The position numbers and the translations under genes were made by a program. DNA of 15,176 bases, taken from Gallionella sp. GTDB lineage: Bacteria > Pseudomonadota > Gammaproteobacteria > Burkholderiales > Gallionellaceae. Below are positions 1 through 6,789 of the stretch, piece by piece. The stretch covers positions 1-15,176 of the forward strand of contig JAUYGW010000208.1 of the NCBI GenBank assembly GCA_030690245.1, read 5' to 3'. Every line of letters begins with the position of its first letter. Position 1 is the stretch's first letter. The notes below the pieces were generated by a model. It saw nothing but the letters and a program-made list of their open reading frames with translations. It was not told the DNA's origin and did not search any database.

Positions 1-2167
1 CGACGGTCGGGGTGGCGATCGTGGTGTCGAGAGTGAAGGCCAGCGCAGTGGAGCTGGCGCTGACGTTGCCCGAGACATCGGTCTGGCGAGCGATGGCCGA
101 CTTGGCGCCGTCACCGGTCAGGACGAAACTGGCGCCTGTTCCTGCCGTCCAGCTCGTGCCGTTGTCCGTGCTGTATTCCCAGCTTGCGCCTGTTTCGACG
201 CCTGTCACATTCACTGTGCCGACGCTGGTGACGCCATCGCTGCTGCTACTGCCGGTATCGCTGGTCAGCGCGAGGATCGGCGCTGCGGGGACGGCCGTGT
301 CGAGGGTGATGGTCGGGCTGGCGGCGGAAGCAACCGACGTATTGCCGGCAATGTCGGCAAGCGTGGCGGTGAAGGTGTAAGCGCCATCAGCCTGCGCGGA
401 AAGCGTAACGTCGACATAGCCGTTGGCGATGTCAGACGAGGTAAGCGTAGCGGTGCCGACCTGCGTCGTTCCCTCGAACACCTTCACCACGTTGCCCGAG
501 ACAGCGGCCGTGCCGTCGGTGGCAGTGGCGTTGAAGCTGACACGGACAGCCGGCGTGCTGTCGTTGGTCAGGTTGTCGGTGCTGGATGATCCGGTGTCTG
601 ACGCGGCGGCCAGCACAACGGACGGTGCCGCCGGATTGGTGTTATCCAGGGCGATAGCTTGCGCGGTCGTGATTTCAGTCACGTTTGTGGCAATGTCGAT
701 GGCCGTAGTGGCGGTGTCAATAGCCGTGGTCACGGTCGCAAGATTGGCGGTATCGACCGCGCCGGTAATTGCTGCCGTGATGGTCGCACCGTCGATAAGG
801 CTCACCGTAGTCGAGGCACCTGCGGCCGTATTGATGGCTGTCGCAAGGTTACTGACCACGGTATCCATGGCGGTGGCACTGGTTGTGGTCGTGTTCGTGT
901 CTGCAGCTGCCGATTCGGCAGCCAAGGTCACCAGAGTAGCAACCTGGACGGCGGCCTGTTGTATCGCTAGGGCGGTAGCGTCCGAACCATTGGCCGCAAG
1001 GGCGGCGAGAGGGTCGTAGGTGGTCAGGTCGGTGCCGGGGGTTAATCCAAGAGCGGAAACAACGGCCGTCGTCGCCTGGGTCACCGTGGTTCCTGTATTG
1101 TTTTCGACAATTTCCTGAACAAGAGTGGTCAGCGGCGAAATGATGGTCGAGCCTGCGGGGGCTTTGAGCACGAGTGTATTGGGAACGCCGGTATCGATGT
1201 TGACACCGCCGGTGGCGATGATGACACCGGCTGGCGTGCCGGCTGGCAGGATGTAATTGCCGTTGGCGTTGGTCACGACACCGGTCAGCAGTTCGCTTGC
1301 GTCGGCCGCGCCATTATTGTTGGTATCGATGTAAATCTGTGCGTCACGAATGTAGCCATCTGCAACTACACCCGTGGTAAAGCTGACCGCATCGTTGCCG
1401 GCCGCATCCTGAATGGCGTTGACATCATTGCCTGTGGTAGGGTCGGTATAGATGACCTGTACGGCAGCGCCGGTTGCCACAGCATTGGTCAGCGTCAGCG
1501 TCACTGTGCTACCGGCTACTGCTACGTTGGTTACGGCATTGGCGACACCGCCTACGGTGACAGCAAAATCTCCGGCCATAGGAACATTCACCGTATCCAG
1601 CGCTTCGTTGTAAGTCAGCACCACCGATGTACCCGCAGCAGTCATGGACTGGATAGCGGGAGCCGTCGTATCGCCCGCAGGTGCAGTTGCAACTGCAGCT
1701 GCTGAGCCTCCTCCGGTCGACGCGATAGCGGCTACGCCTATCGTTCCGGCCAGAATCATGGTGCCTAACGCCGCATCCGAAAGAGCAAATGCGCCCGCAC
1801 CTTCCGCACCGGTCGCCGCGCCAGCCGCTGCAGAGCCGGCTCCGCCCCCCGCAGTTCCCGCCGCAGATGAAGATGAACCCGCTGTCGCCGCATCGGTTGC
1901 AGTGGCAGTTTCCGCCTGAGCGAGAACGATGGGGTCGGCGGCGCTTTCCGCGCCTGTATTCAAGCTGAGGTCAAGCTCGTCCTCGTCGATTTTTTTGGCA
2001 ACAGATTTTCCTTTGTTGCCATGCGCCGTATCTTTGCTGCTTACAGAGTGAGAAGATTTAGAACCCGCCTCCGCGAAACCTGTCTTTGCTTGTGCAACCT
2101 GGGCTTGTACAACCTGGTCTTCAAGTTGTTTGCCAACAGAATCAGTGGATTTGCTTTTTTTGATCAT
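1..2167 (-). CDS. Large repetitive surface adhesin (Bap/LapA-like), N-terminal 722 codons, cut by window edge
   Basis: The minus strand is open without a stop from the ATG at 2165-2167 to base 1. The start is supported by AGGGAGA six bases upstream. Residues 1-70 are polar and Lys/Ser-rich with an acidic stretch (DEDELDL) and no Sec signal peptide, as in type I-secreted adhesins. Residues 95-165 are Gly/Ala-rich and include a hydrophobic run (about 135-150). Residues 167-266 resemble a SwmB-type repeat (TAPAIQSM, LTYNEALD, DAAGN). Residues 281-292 form a good EF-hand-like calcium loop with D281, N283, N285, G286, D289 and E292. Residues 295-505 are Ala/Thr-rich. From about 508 bacterial Ig-like repeats begin, with D-x-x-x-PAAP linkers and DIAGNTS/DVSGNVS strand ends. 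Expected role (family knowledge): calcium-stiffened surface protein for attachment or biofilm. The C-terminal secretion signal and any transporter genes lie outside the window. Confidence 0.85.
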   Translation of the reverse strand, partial: MIKKSKSTDSVGKQLEDQVVQAQVAQAKTGFAEAGSKSSHSVSSKDTAHGNKGKSVAKKIDEDELDLSLNTGAESAADPIVLAQAETATATDAATAGSSSSAAGTAGGGAGSAAAGAATGAEGAGAFALSDAALGTMILAGTIGVAAIASTGGGSAAAVATAPAGDTTAPAIQSMTAAGTSVVLTYNEALDTVNVPMAGDFAVTVGGVANAVTNVAVAGSTVTLTLTNAVATGAAVQVIYTDPTTGNDVNAIQDAAGNDAVSFTTGVVADGYIRDAQIYIDTNNNGAADASELLTGVVTNANGNYILPAGTPAGVIIATGGVNIDTGVPNTLVLKAPAGSTIISPLTTLVQEIVENNTGTTVTQATTAVVSALGLTPGTDLTTYDPLAALAANGSDATALAIQQAAVQVATLVTLAAESAAADTNTTTTSATAMDTVVSNLATAINTAAGASTTVSLIDGATITAAITGAVDTANLATVTTAIDTATTAIDIATNVTEITTAQAIALDNTNPAAPSVVLAAASDTGSSSTDNLTNDSTPAVRVSFNATATDGTAAVSGNVVKVFEGTTQVGTATLTSSDIANGYVDVTLSAQADGAYTFTATLADIAGNTSVASAASPTITLDTAVPAAPILALTSDTGSSSSDGVTSVGTVNVTGVETGASWEYSTDNGTSWTAGTGASFVLTGDGAKSAIARQTDVSGNVSASSTALAFTLDTTIATPTV

Positions 2168-2509
2168 TCTAAATCTCCCTTACGATAGTAATTTTAGTTA
2201 AATATCCCAGTTATCACTTCTGCTGTTCAAACTACACAAAGCCATTTCTACTCAATTCGGTTAAAACCATACCAGATCCCTCCATCTACATGGAGACGGT
2301 TCGGATAGGGACGGATAGGTGCGTATTTTTGTCGCGATCCATCCCGACCTGTCGGATTAATACCAGACCCGCAGGGGTTACTACATGTGTTCGTTTTTTG
2401 CCAAGCACCCTACTATGCAATTAGTAAATCTAATTCGCATATACTCCCCGCCTAAGGTTTTTCTGTCAACCAGCAAAAATACGTAGGCTTTTTATGCGGC
2501 AATTTCGTA
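2168..2509. other. Intergenic leader region between adhesin and pssA
   Basis: This 342-base stretch has no convincing gene. It is more AT-rich than its surroundings. It contains the adhesin ribosome binding site (2174-2180) and two short hairpins: CTCCAT/ATGGAG at 2280-2295 and CCGAC/GTCGG at 2344-2355. It probably holds the adhesin promoter and a long 5' leader. No strong terminator for pssA was found. Confidence 0.5.
2438..2469 (-). promoter_or_regulatory. Candidate promoter for the adhesin gene
   Basis: The minus strand has a perfect TTGACA at 2469-2464, followed after 20 bases by TATATG (2443-2438); an alternative AGTATA lies at 18 bases. The hexamers are good but the spacing is longer than ideal. 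If used, it would give a leader of about 265 bases ahead of the adhesin ATG. This is a weak call from sequence alone. Confidence 0.25.
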
Positions 2510-3262
2510 CTACACCGACGGTGCGGAGTGTTTTTTGCGCAGGCGCAACAGCCACAGCACATAGCCGGACAAGGCATAGCCCAGAAACAACGCAAACAAT
2601 ACGCCGGGTGGATAGCTGGAAATCAGGATGAAGAATAACGCGATCAGGAAGATCGCCACGAATGGCACGCTCTTGCGCATGTTCAGGTCTTTGAAGCTGT
2701 AAAACGGCAGGTTGCTGACCATGCTCAACCCGGCAAACACCGTCAGCGCGGCCGCATACCAGCGCAGCTCGCCGCCCTTGAAACCGTAATCCAGCATCAC
2801 CCAGACAAACCCCGCGACCAGCGCGGCGGCGGCCGGGCTGGGCAAGCCCTGAAAGTAGCGCTTGTCGACCACGTCGATGTTGGTGTTGAAGCGCGCCAGG
2901 CGCAACGCGGTGGCGGCGCAATAAATGAACGCGGCAAACCAGCCCCACTTGCCCAGCCCTTTCAATGCCCATTCATACATGACCAGCGCCGGCGCGACGC
3001 CGAACGAAACCATGTCGGACAGGCTGTCATATTCGGCGCCGAATTCGCTTTGCGTATGCGTCAGCCGCGCCACGCGCCCATCCAGGCCGTCCAGCACCAT
3101 GGCGATGAAAATCGCCACCGCCGCAAATTCGAAGCGGGAATTCATCGCCTGCACGATGGCGTAGAAACCAGCGAACAGCGCGCCGGTGGTGAACAGGTTG
3201 GGCAGCAGATAAATGCCGCGCCTGCGCAGGTTCATCGGTTTACGGGTATCGAATTCGTCCAT
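2510..3262 (-). CDS. pssA: CDP-diacylglycerol-serine O-phosphatidyltransferase
   Basis: This 250-residue integral membrane enzyme makes phosphatidylserine from CDP-diacylglycerol and L-serine, the step before Psd. The CDP-alcohol phosphotransferase signature DG-x2-AR-x8-G-x3-D-x3-D is complete: D61, G62, A65, R66, G75, D79 and D83. The rest is a series of hydrophobic helices (about 17-40, 46-58, 85-125, 140-160, 168-190 and 200-240), ending in a basic tail. The length is normal for the bacterial membrane type. The ATG at 3260-3262 has an AGGA about 11 bases upstream. It lies downstream of psd on the same strand, separated by 136 bases that contain a paired REP, so co-transcription is plausible but interrupted by a hairpin-forming repeat. 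Confidence 0.95.
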   Translation of the reverse strand: MDEFDTRKPMNLRRRGIYLLPNLFTTGALFAGFYAIVQAMNSRFEFAAVAIFIAMVLDGLDGRVARLTHTQSEFGAEYDSLSDMVSFGVAPALVMYEWALKGLGKWGWFAAFIYCAATALRLARFNTNIDVVDKRYFQGLPSPAAAALVAGFVWVMLDYGFKGGELRWYAAALTVFAGLSMVSNLPFYSFKDLNMRKSVPFVAIFLIALFFILISSYPPGVLFALFLGYALSGYVLWLLRLRKKHSAPSV

Positions 3263-3333
3263 TCGATCAGATTATCCTAAAAACAGCTGTTGGCGGAGAA
3301 TTTTCCATAGCTTCATATTATCTGACCGTGCTC

Positions 3334-3391
3334 GTAGGTGCGAATTTATTCGCACATCACCCGTTGCTCGTGCGAATGAATTCGCACCTAC
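3334..3391. repeat. Paired REP-like palindromes (family 2, copy 1)
   Basis: Two inverted 22-base palindromes starting GTAGGTGCGAAT occupy 3334-3355 and 3370-3391 (the latter reversed), with a 14-base spacer. Each contains the small palindrome GTGCGAAT...ATTCGCAC. The unit ends seven bases from the psd stop codon, between psd and pssA. A near-identical unit lies at 11162-11219, also with a 14-base spacer. The outer flank is shared too (GGCCGTTAACT here, GGCCCGTCAACT there), so the mobile unit is larger than the two palindromes. The GTAG head and head-to-head pairing are typical of BIME/REP doublets. Confidence 0.85.
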
Positions 3392-3398
3392 AAGGCCG

Positions 3399-4052
3399 TT
3401 AACTATTTTGCGGCAACACCGCCAGAATGGTAGTGGTCGCCGACACCTTGTCGCCGATGCTGACTTTCACGGCGGCATCCAGCGGCAGGTAAACATCCAC
3501 GCGCGAACCGAAGCGGATAAAGCCGTAGCGCTGGCCGCGCGCCAGCACATCGCCCGCCTTGATGTAGCACAGGATGCGCCGCGCGATCAGCCCTGCCACC
3601 TGGACAAAGGTCACAGTCTGTCCGTCTGCGGTCTTCAGCACCACGGCATTGCGCTCATTTTCCGCGGAAGCCTTGTCGAGATCGGCGTTCACGAACTTGC
3701 CGGGAAAATACTGCACTTTTTCCACGGTACCGTCTACCGGGCTGCGGTTGGAATGCACGTTGAACACGTTCATGAATACGCTGATCAGGATCGCTTCGCG
3801 TTGCCCGTACGGATCCTGCGTGCGCTCGACCTTGATAACCCGCCCGTCGGCCGGCGACAGCACCGCGCCGGCATCCTGCGGAACCACGCGCGGCGGGTCG
3901 CGGAAAAATTGCAGCACAAACAGCACGACGATCCAGGCCAGCAGTTCAGCGATACCGCCGACAAGGCCGGATAACAGCAGCGCAATGGCGATGGAACCGA
4001 TCAGGAACGGCCAACCCTCGCGGGCGATGATGGGGTGGGGATATTTATTCAT
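3399..4052 (-). CDS. psd: Phosphatidylserine decarboxylase (short, Psd-A type)
   Basis: This enzyme decarboxylates phosphatidylserine to phosphatidylethanolamine at the inner membrane using a self-made pyruvoyl group. The 217-residue length fits the short bacterial class. Hydrophobic segments span about 15-50. SPADG (D69) and FNVHSNRSP (H100) match the Asp and His of the self-cleavage triad. RFGSR near the C-terminus (G182-S183) is the expected cleavage site, where the serine becomes the pyruvoyl cofactor. It is transcribed toward pssA, the preceding pathway enzyme. The ATG (4050-4052) has no recognisable Shine-Dalgarno: the upstream DNA is GAGGAT-type repeat from the next base on. The start is fixed by the family N-terminus ([16 protein letters not shown]). 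Confidence 0.95.
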   Translation of the reverse strand: MNKYPHPIIAREGWPFLIGSIAIALLLSGLVGGIAELLAWIVVLFVLQFFRDPPRVVPQDAGAVLSPADGRVIKVERTQDPYGQREAILISVFMNVFNVHSNRSPVDGTVEKVQYFPGKFVNADLDKASAENERNAVVLKTADGQTVTFVQVAGLIARRILCYIKAGDVLARGQRYGFIRFGSRVDVYLPLDAAVKVSIGDKVSATTTILAVLPQNS

Positions 4053-4170
4053 AGGATCGGGGATTGAGGATTGAAAAGCGAGGATTGAGGAGCGAGAATT
4101 GAGGATCTAAAAGCGGAGCAGAGGTTTTACTCAATCCTCAATCCCCGCTCCTCGATCCTCGATCCTCGAA
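4053..4170. repeat. GAGGAT/ATCCTC inverted repeat array filling the psd-DUF493 divergent gap
   Basis: About 4054-4106 repeats a short unit like GAGGATTGAGGAGCGAG. About 4131-4169 carries the reverse complement (ATCCTCAATCC, GCTCCTCGATCC). The two blocks could form a long imperfect hairpin with a 25-base loop. The array starts at the base after the psd start codon on one side and ends eight bases before the DUF493 ATG on the other, so both divergent genes must take their promoter or leader from this DNA. The same units recur at 4442-4464 and 4567-4596. Confidence 0.8.
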
Positions 4171-4177
4171 TAAAACC

Positions 4178-4444
4178 ATGACACTTACAGACTCCCTCAT
4201 TGATTACCCCTGCAAATTCCCGCTGAAGATATTCGGCCTGCAACAGGCGGGTTTTGCGCAGGCCGTGCTGGAAGTGGTCGGCAAACACGATCCGGAATTC
4301 ACCGCCGCCAGCATGGAAATGCGCGCCAGCAAAAACGCGCGCTATATCAGCCTGACCTGCACCATCAAAGCCACCTCGCGCGAGCAGCTCGATGCGGTTT
4401 ACCAGGAGCTGTGCGACCATCCGATGGTGGTGATGGTGCTATGA
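4178..4444 (+). CDS. DUF493 / YbeD family small protein
   Basis: This 88-residue soluble protein begins MTLTDSLIDYPCKFPLKIFG and contains the family pattern of an ACT-like beta-alpha-beta fold (IFGLQQAGF, AVLEVVGKHDPEF, SLTCTIKATSREQLDAVYQEL). Family members sit next to lipB in many proteobacteria, as in E. coli dacA-ybeD-lipB. Their exact role is unsettled; a regulatory function is usually assumed. The ATG at 4178 lacks a clear ribosome binding site because repeat DNA ends eight bases upstream. The stop TGA overlaps the ATG at 4441 by the ATGA motif, suggesting translational coupling to lipB. Confidence 0.9.
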   Translation: MTLTDSLIDYPCKFPLKIFGLQQAGFAQAVLEVVGKHDPEFTAASMEMRASKNARYISLTCTIKATSREQLDAVYQELCDHPMVVMVL

Positions 4445-5250
4445 GGATCGAGGAGCGAGGATCGATAACCAGCGACTTGGTGGGCGTTGGCTGCCCGCCT
4501 AGTCGAATGGCTAGGGGTTCCATCAGGAACGAGGAAAACCGCGCGGAGAATCCGCGCACCACATCTCTCAATCCTCGCTCCTCAATCCTCAATCCTGTCA
4601 TCCACTCCCTCGGCCTGGTTGAATATCAGCCGACCTGGGACGCGATGAAGGAATTCACCGCCGGGCGCACGCCCGATGGCCAGATACCGGGAACACGCGA
4701 CGAAATCTGGCTGGCGCAGCATCCGCCCACCTACACGCAAGGCCAGGCCGGAAAACCGGAACATCTGCTGCACCCCACCGGCATCCCGGTTATCAGGATC
4801 GATCGCGGCGGGCAAATCACCTATCACGGTCCCGGCCAGATCGTCGCCTACCTGCTGCTCGACCTGCGCCGTTGGAAAATCAACGTGCGCGACCTGGTGC
4901 GCCTGATGGAACAGGCGGTGATCGATTTGCTCGGGGAATTCGGCGTGGCCGCGCAGGGCCGCGAGGATGCACCCGGCGTGTATGTCGGCGATGCGAAGAT
5001 CGCCTCGCTCGGATTGAAAATCAAGCACGGCTGCTGCTATCACGGTCTCGCGCTGAACGTGGACATGGACCTGACCCCGTTCGCCAACATCAACCCCTGC
5101 GGCCAAGCCGGGCTGCGCGTCACCCAATGCTGCGAACTCGGCATCACCGCCGGCATCGAAGAACTGCAAGCGCAACTGGCGCAGAACCTGATCCACGGAC
5201 TACAGCAACATCTGGCAGCCGTTGTAGGAGCGGGCCCTGCCCGCGAATGA
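4441..5250 (+). CDS. lipB: Octanoyl-[ACP]-protein N-octanoyltransferase with repeat-encoded N-terminal extension
   Basis: LipB moves octanoate from acyl carrier protein to the lipoyl domains of lipoate-dependent complexes in the cytosol; LipA acts next. Motifs are complete (numbering from 4441): RGGQITYHGPGQ (R122, H129), the catalytic lysine in GDAKIASLG (K186) and the acyl-accepting cysteine in NINPCG (C220). Homology begins only at VIHSLGLVEYQPTWD, whose first codon (4597) is GTC. The roughly 52 preceding residues are encoded by palindromic repeat DNA. I chose ATG 4441 because it overlaps the DUF493 stop; ATG 4507 is an alternative and GTG 4411 is less likely. From 4597 the core is 217 residues, a normal LipB length. 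The C-terminal tail VVGAGPARE and its stop come from a REP sequence. The identity is secure, the start is not. Confidence 0.93.
   Translation: MRIEERGSITSDLVGVGCPPSRMARGSIRNEENRAENPRTTSLNPRSSILNPVIHSLGLVEYQPTWDAMKEFTAGRTPDGQIPGTRDEIWLAQHPPTYTQGQAGKPEHLLHPTGIPVIRIDRGGQITYHGPGQIVAYLLLDLRRWKINVRDLVRLMEQAVIDLLGEFGVAAQGREDAPGVYVGDAKIASLGLKIKHGCCYHGLALNVDMDLTPFANINPCGQAGLRVTQCCELGITAGIEELQAQLAQNLIHGLQQHLAAVVGAGPARE
4442..4597. repeat. Composite inverted-repeat element in the 5' coding region of lipB
   Basis: Arms of 23 bases (GAGGATCGAGGAGCGAGG... starting 4443, and its reverse complement starting about 4568) match at 21 of 23 positions and enclose about 100 bases. Inside is a palindromic element (about 4464-4529): GATAACCAGCGACTTG, an inner stem GTGGGC/GCCCGC (4480-4485, 4493-4498), then TAGTCGAATGGCTAG. 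CGACT (4473-4477) pairs with AGTCG (4501-4505). A further hairpin GCGCGG/CCGCGC spans 4541-4557. The whole element is open in the lipB frame. A reversed copy of the inner element lies at 9061-9120. It resembles a small MITE; no transposase or clear target duplication was found. Confidence 0.8.
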
Positions 5251-5284
5251 AAATAAAAGTCGCGCGCAGGGCGCGCTCCTACAA
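5222..5284. repeat. REP pair (family 1) downstream of lipB, inverted doublet
   Basis: The first unit (5222-5247) starts TTGTAGGAGCGGGC and forms the stem GCGGGC-CCT-GCCCGC. The second (5261-5284) is the reverse complement type, with stem GCGCGC-AGG... ending CTCCTACAA. The GTAGGAGCG head and short stem are typical of REP sequences mobilised by RAYT transposases. The first unit overlaps the lipB stop codon and encodes its last residues. Confidence 0.9.
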
Positions 5285-5305
5285 GAGAGGGGCAATGCGG
5301 GAGGC

Positions 5306-5332
5306 ATTCGCGGGCAGAGCCCGCGCCTACAA
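5306..5332 (-). repeat. Single REP (family 1) just upstream of the RAYT gene
   Basis: On the minus strand this reads TTGTAGGCGCGGGCTCTG and continues with GCCCGCGAA, giving a CGCGGGC/GCCCGCG stem. It ends 18 bases before the TTG taken as the transposase start, so it occupies the place where a ribosome binding site or the true N-terminus would be expected. Confidence 0.85.
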
Positions 5333-5350
5333 CATCAGGGACATCACGCT

Positions 5351-5785
5351 TTGCGGAAGGGGCGGGTTTCCATCGCAAACGGCGTTTATCTCGTGACGGC
5401 AACGACTTTTGAGCGCCGGGAATTGTTTGACGATTTTGGCGCAGGGTGCACGGCAGCACGCTGTTTCAAGGACACGCGTTTATTGGGTGATGCAAAAATG
5501 CTGGCGTGGGTGTTAATGCCGGATCACGTTCATTGGTTGCTGCAATTGGGTGAACGCGATGGGTTGAGTGTAGTGGTAAGCCGGCTGAAATCGGCCAGCG
5601 CCAGACATGCAAACCGTGCATTGGGCAGGACAGGCGCGGTTTGGGCAAATGCATTTCACGATCATGCGTTGCGCAGCGAGGATGATTTACAGGATGTGGC
5701 GCGATATGTGGTCGCTAATCCGTTACGTGCGGGATTGGTGACGCAAATTGGGGATTATGCGTTTTGGAATGCAGTGTGGTTGTAG
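5351..5785 (+). CDS. REP-associated tyrosine transposase (RAYT, Y1/IS200-like)
   Basis: RAYT proteins are single-strand HUH nucleases thought to recognise and spread REP hairpins. The HUH motif is MPDHVHWLLQL (H59, H61 from the TTG). The likely catalytic tyrosine is Y119 in ARYVVANPLRAGLV. The downstream W-x-x-x-F-H-D-H-x-L-R segment (98-108) and the C-terminal YAFWNAVWL are also typical. At 144 residues it is near family length but short at the front: TTG 5351 is the only start found, while the in-frame codons just before it read HHA, giving the family-like HHALRKGRVS. The native N-terminus may therefore be lost or start elsewhere. The TAG stop at 5783-5785 is the TAG of a REP-like GTAGG. 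It is flanked by family 1 REPs on both sides, in lipB-lipA, where it is a passenger. Confidence 0.88.
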   Translation: MRKGRVSIANGVYLVTATTFERRELFDDFGAGCTAARCFKDTRLLGDAKMLAWVLMPDHVHWLLQLGERDGLSVVVSRLKSASARHANRALGRTGAVWANAFHDHALRSEDDLQDVARYVVANPLRAGLVTQIGDYAFWNAVWL

Positions 5786-5820
5786 GAACAGGTGGTCGCG
5801 TGCAGGGCACGCTCCTACAA
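5781..5820. repeat. REP pair (family 1) downstream of the RAYT, one half degenerate
   Basis: The unit at 5796-5820 is an intact reversed REP (minus strand TTGTAGGAGCGTGCCCTG, then CACGCGA). TGTAGGAAC at 5781-5789 looks like the eroded head of the partner. The pair ends 30 bases before the lipA ATG. With the REPs at 5222-5332 it completes a transposase bracketed by its presumed target repeats. Confidence 0.8.
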
Positions 5821-5850
5821 TAGAACAGATTTATACGAAGAGAAAACATT

Positions 5851-6789
5851 ATGAGTGCCAGTGAAAAACAGACCGGTACGGCCAAGACCGCGCGCAACCC
5901 GATCAAGATCGTGCCGTTGCAGCAGCGGCTGCGCAAACCGGAATGGATACGCGTGAAGCCCGGCAGCGGCTCGGGTTACAACGACGTGAAGCGCATCCTG
6001 CGCGAGAACCAGCTGCACACGGTATGCGAGGAGGCGTCCTGCCCGAATATCGGCGAATGTTTCAGCAAGGGCACGGCGACTTTCATGATTCTCGGCGATG
6101 TGTGCACGCGCCGCTGCCCGTTCTGCGACGTGGCGCACGGCAAGCCGCAACCGCCCGATGCGGGCGAACCGGAGAACCTCGCGCGCTCCATCGGGCTGCT
6201 CAAGCTTTAATTCGCGGTCATCACCAGCGTGGAACGGGACGATCTGCGCGACGGCGGCGCGCAGCATTTTGCCGATTGCCTGACCGCGATCCGCGCCAGC
6301 GCACCCGCGACGCGCGTGGAAATCCTCGTGCCGGATTTCCGCGGGCGGCTGGAAATCGCGCTGGATGCGCTTTCCCGCAGCCTGCCCGATGTGTTCAATC
6401 ACAACCTGGAAACCGTGCCGCGCCTCTATCCGCTGGCGCGCCCCGGCGCGGAATACGCCCACTCGCTGAAGCTGCTCAAGGCGTTCAAGGCGCGCTTCCC
6501 GCAGGTGCTCACCAAATCCGGCCTGATGCTGGGCCTGGGCGAAACCGATGAGGAAGTGCTGCAAGTGATGCGCGACCTGCGCGCGCATGACGTGAACATG
6601 CTCACCATCGGCCAGTATCTGCAACCTTCCGACGGGCACTTGCCGGTGCTGCGCTATGCGCCGCCGGAAACCTTTGCGCTGCTCGAGCGCGCCGCAAAAG
6701 AGATGGGGTTTAGCCATGCCGCCTGCGGGCCGATGGTCAGGTCGAGTTATTTTGCCGACGTGCAGGCACAACTTGCAGGGGTGACTTAG
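5851..6789 (+). pseudogene. lipA: Lipoyl synthase with an in-frame TAA at codon 120
   Basis: LipA is the radical-SAM enzyme that inserts two sulfurs into protein-bound octanoyl groups. Read through, it is 312 codons, the normal length. The auxiliary cluster cysteines are present (C59-x4-C64-x5-C70, in [12 protein letters not shown]), as are the radical-SAM cysteines (C85-x3-C89-x2-C92, in CTRRCPFC) and the C-terminal RSSY motif. A TAA at 6208-6210 interrupts [22 protein letters not shown]. The frame is the same on both sides, so it is a substitution, not an indel. At this site E. coli LipA has Arg (LRYVVITS); AAA to TAA would explain it. A GTG at 6229 could start the second part, but that part lacks all cluster cysteines. 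The ATG has AGAG upstream. It may be a nonsense mutation or a sequence error; see findings. Confidence 0.9.

Noticed and set aside
1630..1642. TAAG tetrapeptide (residues 176-179 of the adhesin) as a LapG-type cleavage site
   Set aside because: It lies inside the SwmB-like domain instead of the N-terminal retention region, and a four-residue match in an Ala/Thr-rich protein is weak.
12..1919. Several plus-strand open frames opposite the adhesin (12-380, 423-1019, 659-970, 1644-1919)
   Set aside because: They are low-complexity mirror images of an Ala/Thr/Gly-rich coding strand. The minus frame is continuous, has a ribosome binding site and shows recognisable domains.
2168..2460. Cyclic di-GMP riboswitch ahead of the adhesin
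   Set aside because: I looked for the GEMM core pattern on the minus strand and did not see it.
4053..4597. CRISPR-like array
   Set aside because: The repeats are short, imperfect and inverted, with no regular spacers and no cas genes nearby.
6208..6240. Programmed recoding or a naturally split LipA
   Set aside because: There is no shift of frame, and I see no slippery site or recoding hairpin. The second part would lack all cluster cysteines, so a functional split is unlikely.
5815..6771. A 318-codon minus-strand frame opposite lipA
   Set aside because: It is His/Arg/Ala-rich, matches no family I know, and lies opposite a clear radical-SAM gene; such long shadows are common in GC-rich DNA.
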